From assembly GCF_000178955.2 (NCBI RefSeq), contig NC_016631.1, forward strand, positions 4,774,001-4,838,000: a DNA stretch of 64,000 bases, written 5' to 3'. The DNA comes from Granulicella mallensis MP5ACTX8. Lineage in GTDB: Bacteria; Acidobacteriota; Terriglobia; Terriglobales; Acidobacteriaceae. The notes beneath the pieces are model-generated. The model was not told where the DNA came from. It saw only the letters and a program-made list of their open reading frames with translations, and did not search any database. The translations under genes were made by a program, and so were the position numbers. Positions 8,038 through 15,841 of this stretch are shown here, piece by piece. Numbering within the stretch: the first letter of the stretch is position 1; each line of letters starts with the position of its first letter.

Positions 8038-9615
8038 CACGTCTTTTGGCTGGGCTTTGACCATACCCTTCTTTGCGACCTGCATCTTCTCCTTGGCGGC
8101 GAACTCCTGTTTCACCTTGAGGGCGATGGCGTCGGTGTTCACCTTGTAGACCACCGCAGCGTCCCGCAGGACAGTCGCGCTGTTGCCACGGGCGGCGGCG
8201 AGGAGGATGGTCAACTCGATTACGACGCTACCCAGCTTGCTCTCCTCGACTTGACGCAGGTATACGGTAAAGAGTTTGGCGATGGACTCGTTTGCTTTTG
8301 TTGATTTGATACCATGTTGCCGGGCGAGAGCGGTGATATGGTTGTCGCTCAACATCCCCGTCAGACGCTCTGTCACGAACAACAGATCGCGTTTCATCAT
8401 CCGAACAGGCACAGCCGCCGCGATAGCGGCAAGCGTCCTGACACCGATGCTGTAGCTGATGGCTTGCTCGCGCCGCTCTTTCTCTTGCTGCACTTTATAA
8501 GAAGTATCGACGTTCGCCTGTTGTTTCTTCGGGTGATGAATGGGACAAGCGGGATTGGCGCATACCTTTTGAACCTGGCCCTTTCCCTCGCCATCCGCGA
8601 TGATCGCCTCAGTAGTGAACTTGCAGGTTTTGAACTGAGGCCGTTGCGCCTGTTCCTTGTCTTTCGGCTTCTCGGACACAATGGCAACGTACTTGCCACG
8701 CGGCACAACGGCACTCCCCTCCTGCGGCTTCGTGTAGCCCGTGCTGATCTGCACCAGCTTGGGCCTAGCCGCGATGGCACTGGCTACATGCGCATCTAGC
8801 TTCGCCCGATAGCAGTTCGGGTCTGAGCAAGCGTCCTCTTTACTCAGATCGGAGAAAAGGAGCTTGTTGTGCCCTGTCCGTTTGGGGCAGTCCACACAAC
8901 TCCCGGCGATGGCAACAAGATGCGCGTCCTTCTTATCGAACGGAGCGTCCTTGAGGACGAGCAGGATGTTCTGCTCAACCCACGTTTGTAGATTGCGAAC
9001 GGGGAGAAGAAGGCGCTTCGCCTTGCGGTCGCTCGATGCACTCCAATCCTCGCGGAAGCAAGCCTTCAGGGCTCCCTCTTGTTTATCGAGCGGCAACTTC
9101 GCCAGCAGCAGCGCATGGCCAAGGCCGATCTCCTCGCGGTAAAACTCGTCTATGACTACCTCGGCCAGTTCGGTCAGCTTCAAACGCATGGCGACGTAAG
9201 CCGGTGGTTTGCCGATCTTGGCCGCAATCTGCTCGATGCTGTACTTGTGTTCCTCCAGATCGAGAAGCCCTTTGAAGCTATTGGCCTCTTCGAGAGGATG
9301 CACGTCCCGGCGCTGGAGATTTTCGACAAGCTGGGCCTCCATGACCTGCGCGTCTGTCATCTCCCGGATTTCGACGGGAACAGATTCTTTCCCGGCGATC
9401 TGCGCGGCGCGGAAGCGCTGCGCCCCGAAGACGATTTCATAGCGTTGGTTCTTAGGCCGCACGAGCAAGGATGCGAGAACGCCCTGCGAATCAATGCTGC
9501 TGGCAAGCTCTTTCAGAAACGCTTCGTCGAAGACGCGGCGCGGGTTGGTAGGTGACTCGGAGAGTATAGCGATGGGAAGCTCACGCGGTACGTTGTTGAC
9601 GATAGCGGTGTTCAT
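8017..9615 (-). CDS. ParB/RepB-like partition or nuclease-fold protein of a mobile element
   Basis: 532 residues from the ATG at 9615, which has AAAGGAG about 10 nt upstream; the open frame extends further but without a start signal. The N-terminal ParB domain (about residues 10-110) shows SPTNPRRVFDEAFLKELASS, the box II variant GAQRFRAAQIAG (usual GERRxRA) and the ENLQRRDVHPLEEA motif. A helix-turn-helix follows (YSIEQIAAKIGKPPAYVAMR). The second half has a cysteine cluster, CVDCPKRTGHNK then CSDPNCYRAK, suggesting a zinc-binding module, and a Lys/Ala-rich tail. Proteins of this architecture occur on plasmids and ICEs next to ArdC-like genes, where they may serve in partition, replication control or DNA nicking. 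No ParA partner is present. It is the last gene of the minus-strand ParB-DUF6908-ArdC group. Confidence 0.85.
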   Translation of the reverse strand: MNTAIVNNVPRELPIAILSESPTNPRRVFDEAFLKELASSIDSQGVLASLLVRPKNQRYEIVFGAQRFRAAQIAGKESVPVEIREMTDAQVMEAQLVENLQRRDVHPLEEANSFKGLLDLEEHKYSIEQIAAKIGKPPAYVAMRLKLTELAEVVIDEFYREEIGLGHALLLAKLPLDKQEGALKACFREDWSASSDRKAKRLLLPVRNLQTWVEQNILLVLKDAPFDKKDAHLVAIAGSCVDCPKRTGHNKLLFSDLSKEDACSDPNCYRAKLDAHVASAIAARPKLVQISTGYTKPQEGSAVVPRGKYVAIVSEKPKDKEQAQRPQFKTCKFTTEAIIADGEGKGQVQKVCANPACPIHHPKKQQANVDTSYKVQQEKERREQAISYSIGVRTLAAIAAAVPVRMMKRDLLFVTERLTGMLSDNHITALARQHGIKSTKANESIAKLFTVYLRQVEESKLGSVVIELTILLAAARGNSATVLRDAAVVYKVNTDAIALKVKQEFAAKEKMQVAKKGMVKAQPKDVKKAKAA

Positions 9616-9707
9616 GATGACGTGCTCCTTTCGAGCGGTTGCACTGCATGATGGTTGTGGAGCGGACGCGCTTTCCTGCCTCCGCTCCGGTGGGCGGGGA
9701 ACTTGGG

Positions 9708-10112
9708 CTAACCACGCATGTGCTCGTGCGGGTCGAAGGCCTCGGAGAAACCTTGCAAGCGAAGGTTGTTGTCCCACTGCCTTGCCAGTCGCTCGTGTTG
9801 CATATGCACATCGGAAAGGTGGATGTAGTCACCGTCGTAGATGTATCGGCTCCATTGCTCTATGCCCGCATAGTCGTTCCGGTAATAGAAGGGGTTCAGC
9901 TGTGGCCAGTCTGCTAATCCAAGCTCGAAACACATCTCCGGTTTGCATAGTGCGTCGCCATATTGCGCGACAGACAATGCGGGCAAACCGCACGGGCCAG
10001 ACTCGTCCATAGCGTCGATGACGAGAGGAGCATAGGGCGGGTTTTCAATCTTGAGATAAAGGCCGTGGTTCCAACCTCCGGCCTGTTTGAGGATTGCGAG
10101 AATGGTCTGCAT
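9708..10112 (-). CDS. DUF6908-like mobile-element protein
   Basis: 134 residues. The start codon overlaps the stop of the upstream ArdC-like gene as TAATG, a sign of translational coupling. The sequence opens MQTILAILKQAGGWNHGLYL and contains NPPYAPLVIDAMDESGPCGL, PEMCFELGLADWPQLNPFYY and HERLARQWDNNLRLQGFSEA. I recall this pattern from the DUF6908 group that accompanies ArdC and ParB genes on plasmids and ICEs, but the assignment is from memory. There is no signal peptide or membrane segment; it is a small acidic, aromatic-rich cytosolic protein. Function unknown; the operon position suggests a role in transfer or establishment of the element. Confidence 0.7.
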   Translation of the reverse strand: MQTILAILKQAGGWNHGLYLKIENPPYAPLVIDAMDESGPCGLPALSVAQYGDALCKPEMCFELGLADWPQLNPFYYRNDYAGIEQWSRYIYDGDYIHLSDVHMQHERLARQWDNNLRLQGFSEAFDPHEHMRG

Positions 10113-11047
10113 TAGGCCACCTGCGCCAGTTCTGCATCGTGCATGGCCGCCTGTTCTTCAGTTGGCGGCTGCAATGCGGCAAGGATGATGGCGGAGGTCT
10201 GTTGAATCACTTCCAAGCTCTCGGCCAGCAAGGAAGCGTTACCGTGGTACAGGTGGATGTAATCGGCGGACGAGGTTCCGGTATCCAGACCAACGGCCTT
10301 GCCGACAACAAAGGCAATGGCCTCGGCCTCGGTCTCACGCACAACCTTTGTGGTTGTGGTCCGGCGTTCGGCCTTATGCAACAACTCGTGCGCCACTTCA
10401 TGCACGAGGGTCGCGAACTCCTCGGCCTTCGACTGACCCGGCAGGATGTCGATGCGGCCGCCATAGCTCGTGCCGAGCGCGGGACGAATGTTCTCGGTGA
10501 AAACGAGTTCAATTCCCTGCCGCTCGATGAAGGAGAGAAGACGATCCCGGTTCTCGCCCGCATCGCCACTCATCTCACGCAGAGCGGGAAGCTCCGCGCC
10601 TTCGGTCTGAGAGACATCGAAGACATAGGCATTGCGAAAGCCGACAAGAACGCGGGTGTTCTGGCGGGTAATGTCCTTTTCCGCTTCCTCGTCCTTCTTG
10701 CGCTTGATGCCGATGATGGGAGCCAGAATGCGGATGCCCTTCTCTCCCTTCTTCACCTTGCGGCCTAACTGGTTCCACGCATACAGCCCGGCCACGCGGG
10801 TTGCGGTAGGTCGCTGCCATGCGATCTCCAAGACATTGCCAAAGCTGTAGTTATGAAAACGACTCATGGCGTTGAGGTAGGCAGTGAGCGCGTCGCTATG
10901 CCCTGCCTCAAGCTGTTCAATCAAACACTTCACGTTGGCAGCGATAGCCTCTTTCAGACCCTTGGGGCGCTCGGTCTTGTGCGCCAACGGTGTGGGGTTT
11001 GGGGTCGACGGATGGACGGGGCTGGATGTGGCGATTGCGGTGTTCAT
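10112..11047 (-). CDS. ArdC-like antirestriction protein with M78/ImmA-IrrE metallopeptidase domain
   Basis: 311 residues from the ATG at 11047, with AAGGAG 9 nt upstream. The N-terminal ArdC ssDNA-binding domain (about residues 20-150) includes the typical stretch NAMSRFHNYSFGNVLEIAWQ and VAGLYAWNQLGRKVKKGEKG. The C-terminal zinc peptidase domain carries FATLVHEVAHELLHKAERR, i.e. HExxH within an ImmA/IrrE-type fold, followed by ETEAEAIAFVVGKAVGLDTG, where a Glu would be the third zinc ligand. ArdC proteins from plasmids bind single-stranded DNA and protect incoming DNA from restriction during conjugation. It heads a minus-strand group with the DUF6908-like and ParB-like genes. The first five residues (MNTAI) and the adjacent untranslated bases resemble those of the ParB-like gene. 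Confidence 0.88.
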   Translation of the reverse strand: MNTAIATSSPVHPSTPNPTPLAHKTERPKGLKEAIAANVKCLIEQLEAGHSDALTAYLNAMSRFHNYSFGNVLEIAWQRPTATRVAGLYAWNQLGRKVKKGEKGIRILAPIIGIKRKKDEEAEKDITRQNTRVLVGFRNAYVFDVSQTEGAELPALREMSGDAGENRDRLLSFIERQGIELVFTENIRPALGTSYGGRIDILPGQSKAEEFATLVHEVAHELLHKAERRTTTTKVVRETEAEAIAFVVGKAVGLDTGTSSADYIHLYHGNASLLAESLEVIQQTSAIILAALQPPTEEQAAMHDAELAQVA

Positions 11048-11081
11048 GGTTGTCTTCTCCTTAGGGTTGTGGCGCAGTGGC

Positions 11082-11366
11082 TTAGGCAAGGCGCGAATAA
11101 TGTTTCGCGCGGTGCCAGTCGAGTACGGGGGTGATGTGGGTTGTGGTGAGGTCTTCCAGCCCATCGCTGAGAAGTTCCACAGGGACATGCCCGAGAACCT
11201 CTCCCCAGGTGGGGCAGGAGACGGTGACCGTATCGCCGCAAAAGCCCAATTGCGCGAGGTCTACGGTGTCCTCGCCCAGAAGGTGTTCGCCCATATACAC
11301 GTTGGCGAAACGCCGCCATGTAAAAGGGTTCGGTGTCTCCGGTGGGTTGGTTTGTGTTGGTCGCAT
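11082..11366 (-). CDS. small hypothetical protein of the mobile element
   Basis: 94 residues from the ATG at 11366, chosen because GGGAGG lies 4 nt upstream; the frame is open further upstream without a better signal. The protein starts MRPTQTNPPETPNPFTWRRF and contains DTVDLAQLGFCGDTVTVSCP, HVPVELLSDGLEDL and a C-terminal WHRAKHYSRLA. It is acidic in the middle with a basic tail and has no membrane segment or signal peptide. I do not recognise the family. It lies 35 bp upstream of the ArdC-like gene on the same strand, so it is probably the first gene of that operon. Confidence 0.6.
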   Translation of the reverse strand: MRPTQTNPPETPNPFTWRRFANVYMGEHLLGEDTVDLAQLGFCGDTVTVSCPTWGEVLGHVPVELLSDGLEDLTTTHITPVLDWHRAKHYSRLA

Positions 11367-11697
11367 ATTGCCTCCCGCTTTTGCGTTTGCACGTCCGCGT
11401 TGAAACGCGGCATGTACATGCCGAACGCCCCCTGGCGAAGGCGGGGGTAGCAAGCGTCAAGGGGAGGGGCATCTCCCACCCTTGCAGTGCAGGCGCAGCC
11501 GGAACGGAAAGGGCGCAGCGCAGCGGAGGTCTGCACAAGCGAAGCGCGGAAGATTGGGGAGACCCCTTGACGCGCGCGGGGGGCGGAGCCCCTGAGCGTA
11601 CTTAGCACTTCCGTTACAAAACAGACCGGAGACATGGTTTACAGCGAAGCGCGACGGCTATGGAAACTCGGTATTTGGGCACACACGACGATGTTGT
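11367..11697. other. intergenic region with inverted repeats and IS end
   Basis: It holds the promoter region of the minus-strand ArdC operon, a pair of 11-bp inverted repeats (listed separately), a short perfect palindrome GCATGTACATGC near 11410, and the left end of the IS481-type element at about 11611-11641. No further gene is seen. Confidence 0.5.
11454..11573. repeat. inverted repeat pair, possible structured origin or RNA
   Basis: GCGTCAAGGGG at 11454-11464 pairs perfectly with CCCCTTGACGC at 11563-11573, enclosing about 98 bp of very GC-rich, repetitive sequence (GGCGCAGC, GGGCGCAGCGCAGCGG). Neither arm is inside a gene. Confidence 0.55.
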
Positions 11698-12861
11698 ATG
11701 CCCTGGAAAGAGAGTCGTATCTTGGATCAACGTCTACAGTTTCTGTCGAGTTACCGAAAGGAAGAGATGACGGTAGCGGACCTGTGTCGCGCGTATGGGA
11801 TCTCGCGTCCAACGGCCTACCGCTGGATCAATCGCTATAACGAGACTGGGCCGGAAGGGCTCGTAGATCGCAGCCGACGCCCGCACACCTGTTCGCACGC
11901 GACACTCGAGCCGCTGGAGAACGCTATCCTCGTCCTTCGTGCGAAGCATCCGTCCTGGGGCGCGCGCAAACTCAAGGCAAGGCTGGAAATGCTCCAGCCA
12001 GACGTGGTGTGGCCTGCAGCTAGCACTTTCGGTAACATCTTGAGCCGCGCGGGCTTGACCAGTCCGCAGAGGAAGAGAAAACGCACGACGCCATGCTCTG
12101 AGCCGTTCTCTCTGGTCACGGGTCCAAATCAGCTATGGTGCATGGATTTCAAGGGTTACTTCGCCACCGGCGACGGTAAGCGCTGCGATCCGTTCACCAT
12201 CACGGACGCACATAGCCGTTACTTGATTCGTTGCCAGATCGTCTCGCGGATGGACCTCAGCCAAGTCCGAGCAATCTGCGAAGCAGCCATGCGAGAGTAT
12301 GGGATGCCAGCATGGATCAGGACCGACAACGGCGCACCGTTTGCGGGCACGGGGCTACTGGGGCTGTCAAAGCTCTCGCTCGGATGGATGAAGCTTGGGA
12401 TCGTGCACGAACGCATTCAAGCAGGTCGACCGCAACAAAATGGCCGCCACGAGCGGATGCATCGCACGCTAAAGGAGGACACGACGAACCCACCTGCGTC
12501 ATCCCTTCGTGCACAGCAGAGCCGCTTCGATAACTTTCGCTACGTGTTCAATAACGAGCGCCCGCACGAGGGCCTAAACAACCAGGTTCCAGCAAGTCTC
12601 TACATCCCCAGCTCGATCCGACTGCCGCGGAAGTTGCCAGAGTTCACGTACCCGAAGGGTCTTCTGCTGCGGCGAGTCAACAATAGCGGCGACATCAGCT
12701 GGCACAAGAACAGAGTCTTCATCAGCGAAGTATTCCGCTTCGAAGAGTTGGGAGTCGAGTTGATCACACCGGGGTTTTACAAAGTCTTCTTTCGAGAGAT
12801 GGAGATTGGAGAATTCAATTCCGAAGAGCTTCGCTTCAGAGCTGCACGAAGAGTGGTCTGA
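11698..12861 (+). CDS. IS481-family transposase
   Basis: 387 residues. An N-terminal helix-turn-helix (MTVADLCRAYGISRPTAYRW, residues 24-43) is followed by a second HTH-like region and the integrase catalytic core (rve). The DDE residues are seen in LWCMDFKGYF (first Asp), WIRTDNGAPF (second Asp) and GRHERMHRTLKED (Glu). The later LNNQVPASLYIPSSIRLP is the typical C-terminal extension of IS481 transposases. The frame is intact, so the enzyme may be active. It interrupts the mobile element between the ArdC operon and the pilin/integrase part. A left-end-like motif is seen at 11611-11641 with the unit CCGGAGACATGGTTTAC. No matching right end was found immediately downstream of the gene. Confidence 0.9.
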   Translation: MPWKESRILDQRLQFLSSYRKEEMTVADLCRAYGISRPTAYRWINRYNETGPEGLVDRSRRPHTCSHATLEPLENAILVLRAKHPSWGARKLKARLEMLQPDVVWPAASTFGNILSRAGLTSPQRKRKRTTPCSEPFSLVTGPNQLWCMDFKGYFATGDGKRCDPFTITDAHSRYLIRCQIVSRMDLSQVRAICEAAMREYGMPAWIRTDNGAPFAGTGLLGLSKLSLGWMKLGIVHERIQAGRPQQNGRHERMHRTLKEDTTNPPASSLRAQQSRFDNFRYVFNNERPHEGLNNQVPASLYIPSSIRLPRKLPEFTYPKGLLLRRVNNSGDISWHKNRVFISEVFRFEELGVELITPGFYKVFFREMEIGEFNSEELRFRAARRVV

Positions 12862-13056
12862 ACCCATCGATGAGTGCATTGACCTGCTGGTAACGATCTG
12901 AGAATAGTAGCTGCCGAAATCGTGACTTTGTAGGCGATTTGTGGAGGGCGGAGGGTCCGATCTAAATCAAACTGATCGATAGCTGAGGCCCCGCCCGCTG
13001 CTGTTGTACAGTGGACATACAGATTCGCAGTCGCACCTCAGCTTTGCGAGGCAAGC

Positions 13057-13608
13057 ATGCAGAACAGTAAACAGAAACGGGAGCCTGCCTGGCGCGACCT
13101 TGGTCTCTGGGCGCGTCACGCGGCATTCAATGCTTCCCAGGGGACAGGCAAGCGCATCGCCGGATGGATCGTACTGGCCGTGTATGCAGCGTTTGTCTTT
13201 GGCCTCCCACCACTGATCTGGTTCACGTGGCATGAGTGGGACTTCTGCCGCGTCGCGCATATCTTCAGCTGCATCATGCCGCTCTACTGGATCTACCTCG
13301 CTGTGAAGGCCAGGCAACGCCACGAGGACGGTGAGCCTCTGCTAGAGCCATCCGACGAGGAGATCGCCTCTGCCTCTGAGGGCTTCCGAGCCTGGCGCAT
13401 CCGCCTGTACGAGCGCCCAGCTCGCGCGAAGATGGTGGACATCGCGTTTCGTCTGGCTGTCCTCGGCGTTCTCGCATTGATCTTCCGCGCCCGCATCGGC
13501 GGCAACGGCTACTTCTGGCTGCTCTGCGCCGAACTTGCCTTCCGCGCCCTGCTTATGATCAAACGCCCCGCCCGCTTCGCCCGCCCTACCGTGATCGAAC
13601 CAGCCTGA
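13057..13608 (+). CDS. hypothetical membrane protein
   Basis: 183 residues with an in-frame ATG at 13057 and GCGAGGC just upstream. Hydrophobic segments lie at about residues 34-55 (GWIVLAVYAAFVFGLPPLIW), 66-84 (VAHIFSCIMPLYWIYLAVKA), 127-143 (RLAVLGVLALIFRA) and 148-167, giving four likely membrane helices. Between helices 2 and 3 is a charged cytosolic loop (EPSDEEIASASEGFRAWRIR). Codon use and amino-acid balance look like a real gene. I do not recognise the family. It sits downstream of the IS481 transposase and upstream of a TIGR03435 gene remnant, so it may be a passenger carried between insertion-sequence ends. Confidence 0.6.
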   Translation: MQNSKQKREPAWRDLGLWARHAAFNASQGTGKRIAGWIVLAVYAAFVFGLPPLIWFTWHEWDFCRVAHIFSCIMPLYWIYLAVKARQRHEDGEPLLEPSDEEIASASEGFRAWRIRLYERPARAKMVDIAFRLAVLGVLALIFRARIGGNGYFWLLCAELAFRALLMIKRPARFARPTVIEPA

Positions 13609-13641
13609 AGTAGCGGGCCAGTTTGACTTGGTTTAAATGGG

Positions 13642-13772
13642 ATGAGCTTTAGCTCGGAAGGTGCATCCCTGTTTGCCGCGATTGATGAGCAGCTCGGGTT
13701 GAAGTTGGTGCCAACGAACAGGCCGGGAAAGTGCTGGTCATCGACGATATTGAGCATCCGTCGGAGAACTAG
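13642..13772 (+). pseudogene. C-terminal remnant of a TIGR03435 family gene
   Basis: Translation from 13642 gives SSEGASLFAAIDEQLGLKLV, and after a single-base frameshift near 13723 KVLVIDDIEHPSEN followed by a TAG stop at 13770-13772. This matches the conserved end of TIGR03435 proteins of Acidobacteriota (SLF-x-A-x-x-EQLGLKL ... VLVID-x-x-x-x-PSEN). Just before it, W-D-E-L appears in other frames (13637-13653) with a stop, so the fragment is broken upstream too. The rest of the gene is absent. Confidence 0.75.
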
Positions 13773-14047
13773 CTTTTTTCGACCCTCACGCAATACGGGG
13801 TTATAGGTAACTACGGCAGGAGCTTGTCATCGTGCTCGATTTCCCGACTTATCCGACCGTTGCCGCCGAATCGCCAATGCACTCAATCACAAGCTACGAA
13901 TACCGATGAGCATCAAAGGCGGGCGTGGTGCATTGCACTGGGTGGCGGCCTAACGGTTTATGGAGCTCTCGAGCGTGAAAAGCAGGCCATGGAAATGGCA
14001 GAGTATGGAAAGCATGGATGCCGGCTTTCCACCCTTCCCACACTCTT

Positions 14048-14070
14048 TGGAAATCCCTTTGGGATTTCCA
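14048..14070. repeat. short perfect hairpin
   Basis: TGGAAATCCC at 14048-14057 and GGGATTTCCA at 14061-14070 with a TTT loop. Related words (CATGGAAATGG, CCACATTTCCACGG) flank it at 13988-14082 as a larger imperfect inverted repeat. It lies in a region without genes. Confidence 0.55.
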
Positions 14071-14697
14071 CATTTCCACGGCCTCGACGACCGGATATAT
14101 GTCTTCTTATGCCCTCAAGCCGAACCATCGCCACCGCAAGGGGCTTGTAACGGATGTCTCAGGTCCACAGCGTAACGCATGTCCCGGTACACTCACCCCT
14201 AGGAAGGCTTGGTTTCCTTCGGCGCGTGCGTAGCACGCCGGTCTTATCGGGGAGGGCGTTGCGGGCAGGAACGGCCCGCTGAGATGGGAGCGGAAGACGC
14301 ACAAGCGGCTAGAGCGCGGGAAGAGACATCTTCCCGTCAACACGTTCATCCTGTTGGAATTGTTGGTCAGATACCCACCGGGAATTTACCCAAGAGCATT
14401 GATCGCTGATTCATTTCCCAGCATGAAAGTCTCTGATGAAGAGGAGGTGCAGAGTGCGGTTTGGGATCTTACTTGGTTGCAGATTCCGGGGCGGGAAGGC
14501 ACACTGGCTAGAAGGCAAGCAGCCACATTGCTTGCCGCGGGCCCAGGTTAGCGATCGAAGTGGTGGTTCCCAGATGACATGTTCGATCAACCAAGACAGT
14601 CATTCGTGATCCACCGAACGGCATGTGACACTCGGCTCCTTACTTCAGCGATGTCGCAGCTCCCGATGTTGAGTTCTTTTGAGAGAAGCCCTTCGCT

Positions 14698-15363
14698 GTG
14701 TATCGACCTGTTCCCCGTAACGAGATCTCTGACGCGGTCGTGCATCTCCGTGAACTGCACCGACAGTTCACGCCGTCGAATGATCGCGAACGCTATGCCT
14801 TCGAACGACGTGAACTCATCACGAAGAACCTGCTATCAAACCTGCGTCGGACGGGAGATCATCCGACGCTGAGCCTGCTGCTCGAGATTGCGGATATCTT
14901 CTCTTTGACGATCGAAGGCGCCCACCGGCTCTTTGGATACGATCTGGGTGGGATTCGAGAGTACGAACTGCGATTGAACGGCAGTCGAACCCATATCGTT
15001 GAGTCGTATGCGTTTGAGCGTGATCTTCTCGTGGATCTGCCTTTGGAACTGGCTTCCTCAGAGGCGTACACATCGGATGCAACGCTTGGGGAACTCGTAC
15101 GAAGTTGGCAGCGCGACATCCCCATGCGCGCACTGAAGGGACCGGCATGGCGACGTCCAGGAACCTTCTATGTGCATGTCGGCACGGAGGACAGCCTCGG
15201 ATCGAGCCTGCCCCCAGGAGCCATGGCTCTTGTCGAGCCCATCGAGGAGGCAGAAGCGCGCCAACCCAATCCTCGATCCATCTACCTGCTTCAATTCACG
15301 AACGGATATCGATTCTCCCCGCTTCGTTGTGTGCATGGCTACCTCACATCGACTGGCCAGTAA
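14698..15363 (+). CDS. putative regulator with S24/LexA-like C-terminal fold
   Basis: 221 residues from a GTG at 14698; an in-frame stop lies about 20 bp upstream. The N-terminal part is helical and charged (LHRQFTPSNDRERYAFERRE, then HPTLSLLLEIADIFSLTIEG), compatible with a DNA-binding repressor-like domain. The C-terminal part, WRRPGTFYVHVGTEDSLGSS then LPPGAMALVEPIEEAEARQP and YLLQFTNGYRFSPLRC, follows the layout of the S24 peptidase/LexA fold (S-x-x-P-x-x-x-G-D then a beta strand), but no clear catalytic Ser-Lys pair can be assigned. Such proteins often control lysogeny or transfer modules in mobile elements. Its 3' end overlaps the convergent pilin gene by 20 bp. The functional call is an inference. 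Confidence 0.5.
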   Translation: MYRPVPRNEISDAVVHLRELHRQFTPSNDRERYAFERRELITKNLLSNLRRTGDHPTLSLLLEIADIFSLTIEGAHRLFGYDLGGIREYELRLNGSRTHIVESYAFERDLLVDLPLELASSEAYTSDATLGELVRSWQRDIPMRALKGPAWRRPGTFYVHVGTEDSLGSSLPPGAMALVEPIEEAEARQPNPRSIYLLQFTNGYRFSPLRCVHGYLTSTGQ

Positions 15364-15727
15364 GTGAACCAATCCAGCCTGCACCCCATCCGAGTACGCC
15401 TGCACCGAACAGCGCACCGAATAAGCCTGGAATTGCCTCTTGAAAACGACCGCTCATCATCCGGATTCCGGCGAAGATCATGCCGCCGAAACAGATGACA
15501 GCGCCAGCATAGATGGCGAACGTTTTGAAGGTTCCCATAAGGGTCTGCGCCCCGGAGAAATCCATCGTTCCTTGCGCATGGGCGACGCCTGAGAGCGCAA
15601 GCACAAACAGAGCGGGCGTTACCGCGCGCGCTGCACAACGGAGGTTTTGTTTGGAAAAGAGTTGTGCCAATCGCTTGGCAAGATAGGCTGAATTGCTTGG
15701 GATAACGACGCGGTAGCTACGGGACAT
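15344..15727 (-). CDS. TrbC/VirB2-family conjugative pilin
   Basis: 127 residues from the ATG at 15727 (GGAGGAG just upstream). A long signal sequence (TPALFVLALSGVAHAQG) ends with a cleavage site after AHA near residue 50. The mature part has two hydrophobic helices, FAIYAGAVICFGGMIFAG and LFGALFGAGVLGWGAGWIG, joined by a short basic loop (RMMSGRFQEA), which is the defining layout of VirB2/TrbC pilin subunits of type IV secretion systems. No other T4SS gene lies in the window, so it is orphaned. Upstream it has one of two copies of a shared control region (15754-15841). The gene converges with the S24-like gene and overlaps it by 20 bp. Confidence 0.82.
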   Translation of the reverse strand: MSRSYRVVIPSNSAYLAKRLAQLFSKQNLRCAARAVTPALFVLALSGVAHAQGTMDFSGAQTLMGTFKTFAIYAGAVICFGGMIFAGIRMMSGRFQEAIPGLFGALFGAGVLGWGAGWIGSLTGQSM

Positions 15728-15753
15728 CGGCTCCTCCATCGACTGGTCTCAGT

Positions 15754-15841
15754 CGGGAATATGCCGTGATGATTAGGCTCGCGTATCACTCGCGTCCAAT
15801 ACATATTATTTATCGGGCGATAGCTCTGAAGTATCACCTCG
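15754..15841 (-). promoter_or_regulatory. control region copy 1, facing the pilin gene
   Basis: Read on the minus strand this 88-bp stretch matches 17061-17146 (plus strand) at ordered blocks: CGAGGTGATA, CCCGATAAAT, GTATTGGAC and GGCATATT-CCCG with near-identical spacing. It ends about 27 bp before the pilin start. Its upstream half overlaps the last codons of the LysR gene. The CCCGAT core is part of the dyad ATCGCCCGAT. Confidence 0.65.

Larger units (their letters stand above)
13609..14697. other. gene-poor region with pseudogene and repeat debris
   Basis: About 1.1 kb without an intact gene. It holds the C-terminal remnant of a TIGR03435 gene (13642-13772), a 10-bp hairpin at 14048-14070 among related GGAAA-rich words, and two direct copies of a GTAACGnATGTC unit at 14147 and 14172 that resemble the IS481 end at 11611-11641 in reverse orientation. 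A short plus-strand frame at 14354-14551 shows no family signature and is not called. Confidence 0.5.

Noticed and set aside
10094-10768. 224-codon open frame on the plus strand over the ArdC-like gene
   Set aside because: Antisense shadow; the minus strand encodes HExxH and the ArdC domain.
11389-11432. CRISPR-like array suggested by short palindromes near 11.4 kb
   Set aside because: No regularly spaced repeats of constant length; only isolated palindromes.
14354-14551. 65-codon open frame on the plus strand
   Set aside because: No recognisable motif, no ribosome-binding site, located in a debris-rich region.
15344-15739. A complete type IV secretion system near the pilin
   Set aside because: I looked for VirB4, VirB6, VirB10, VirD4 or relaxase motifs between 7.9 and 18.8 kb and saw none.
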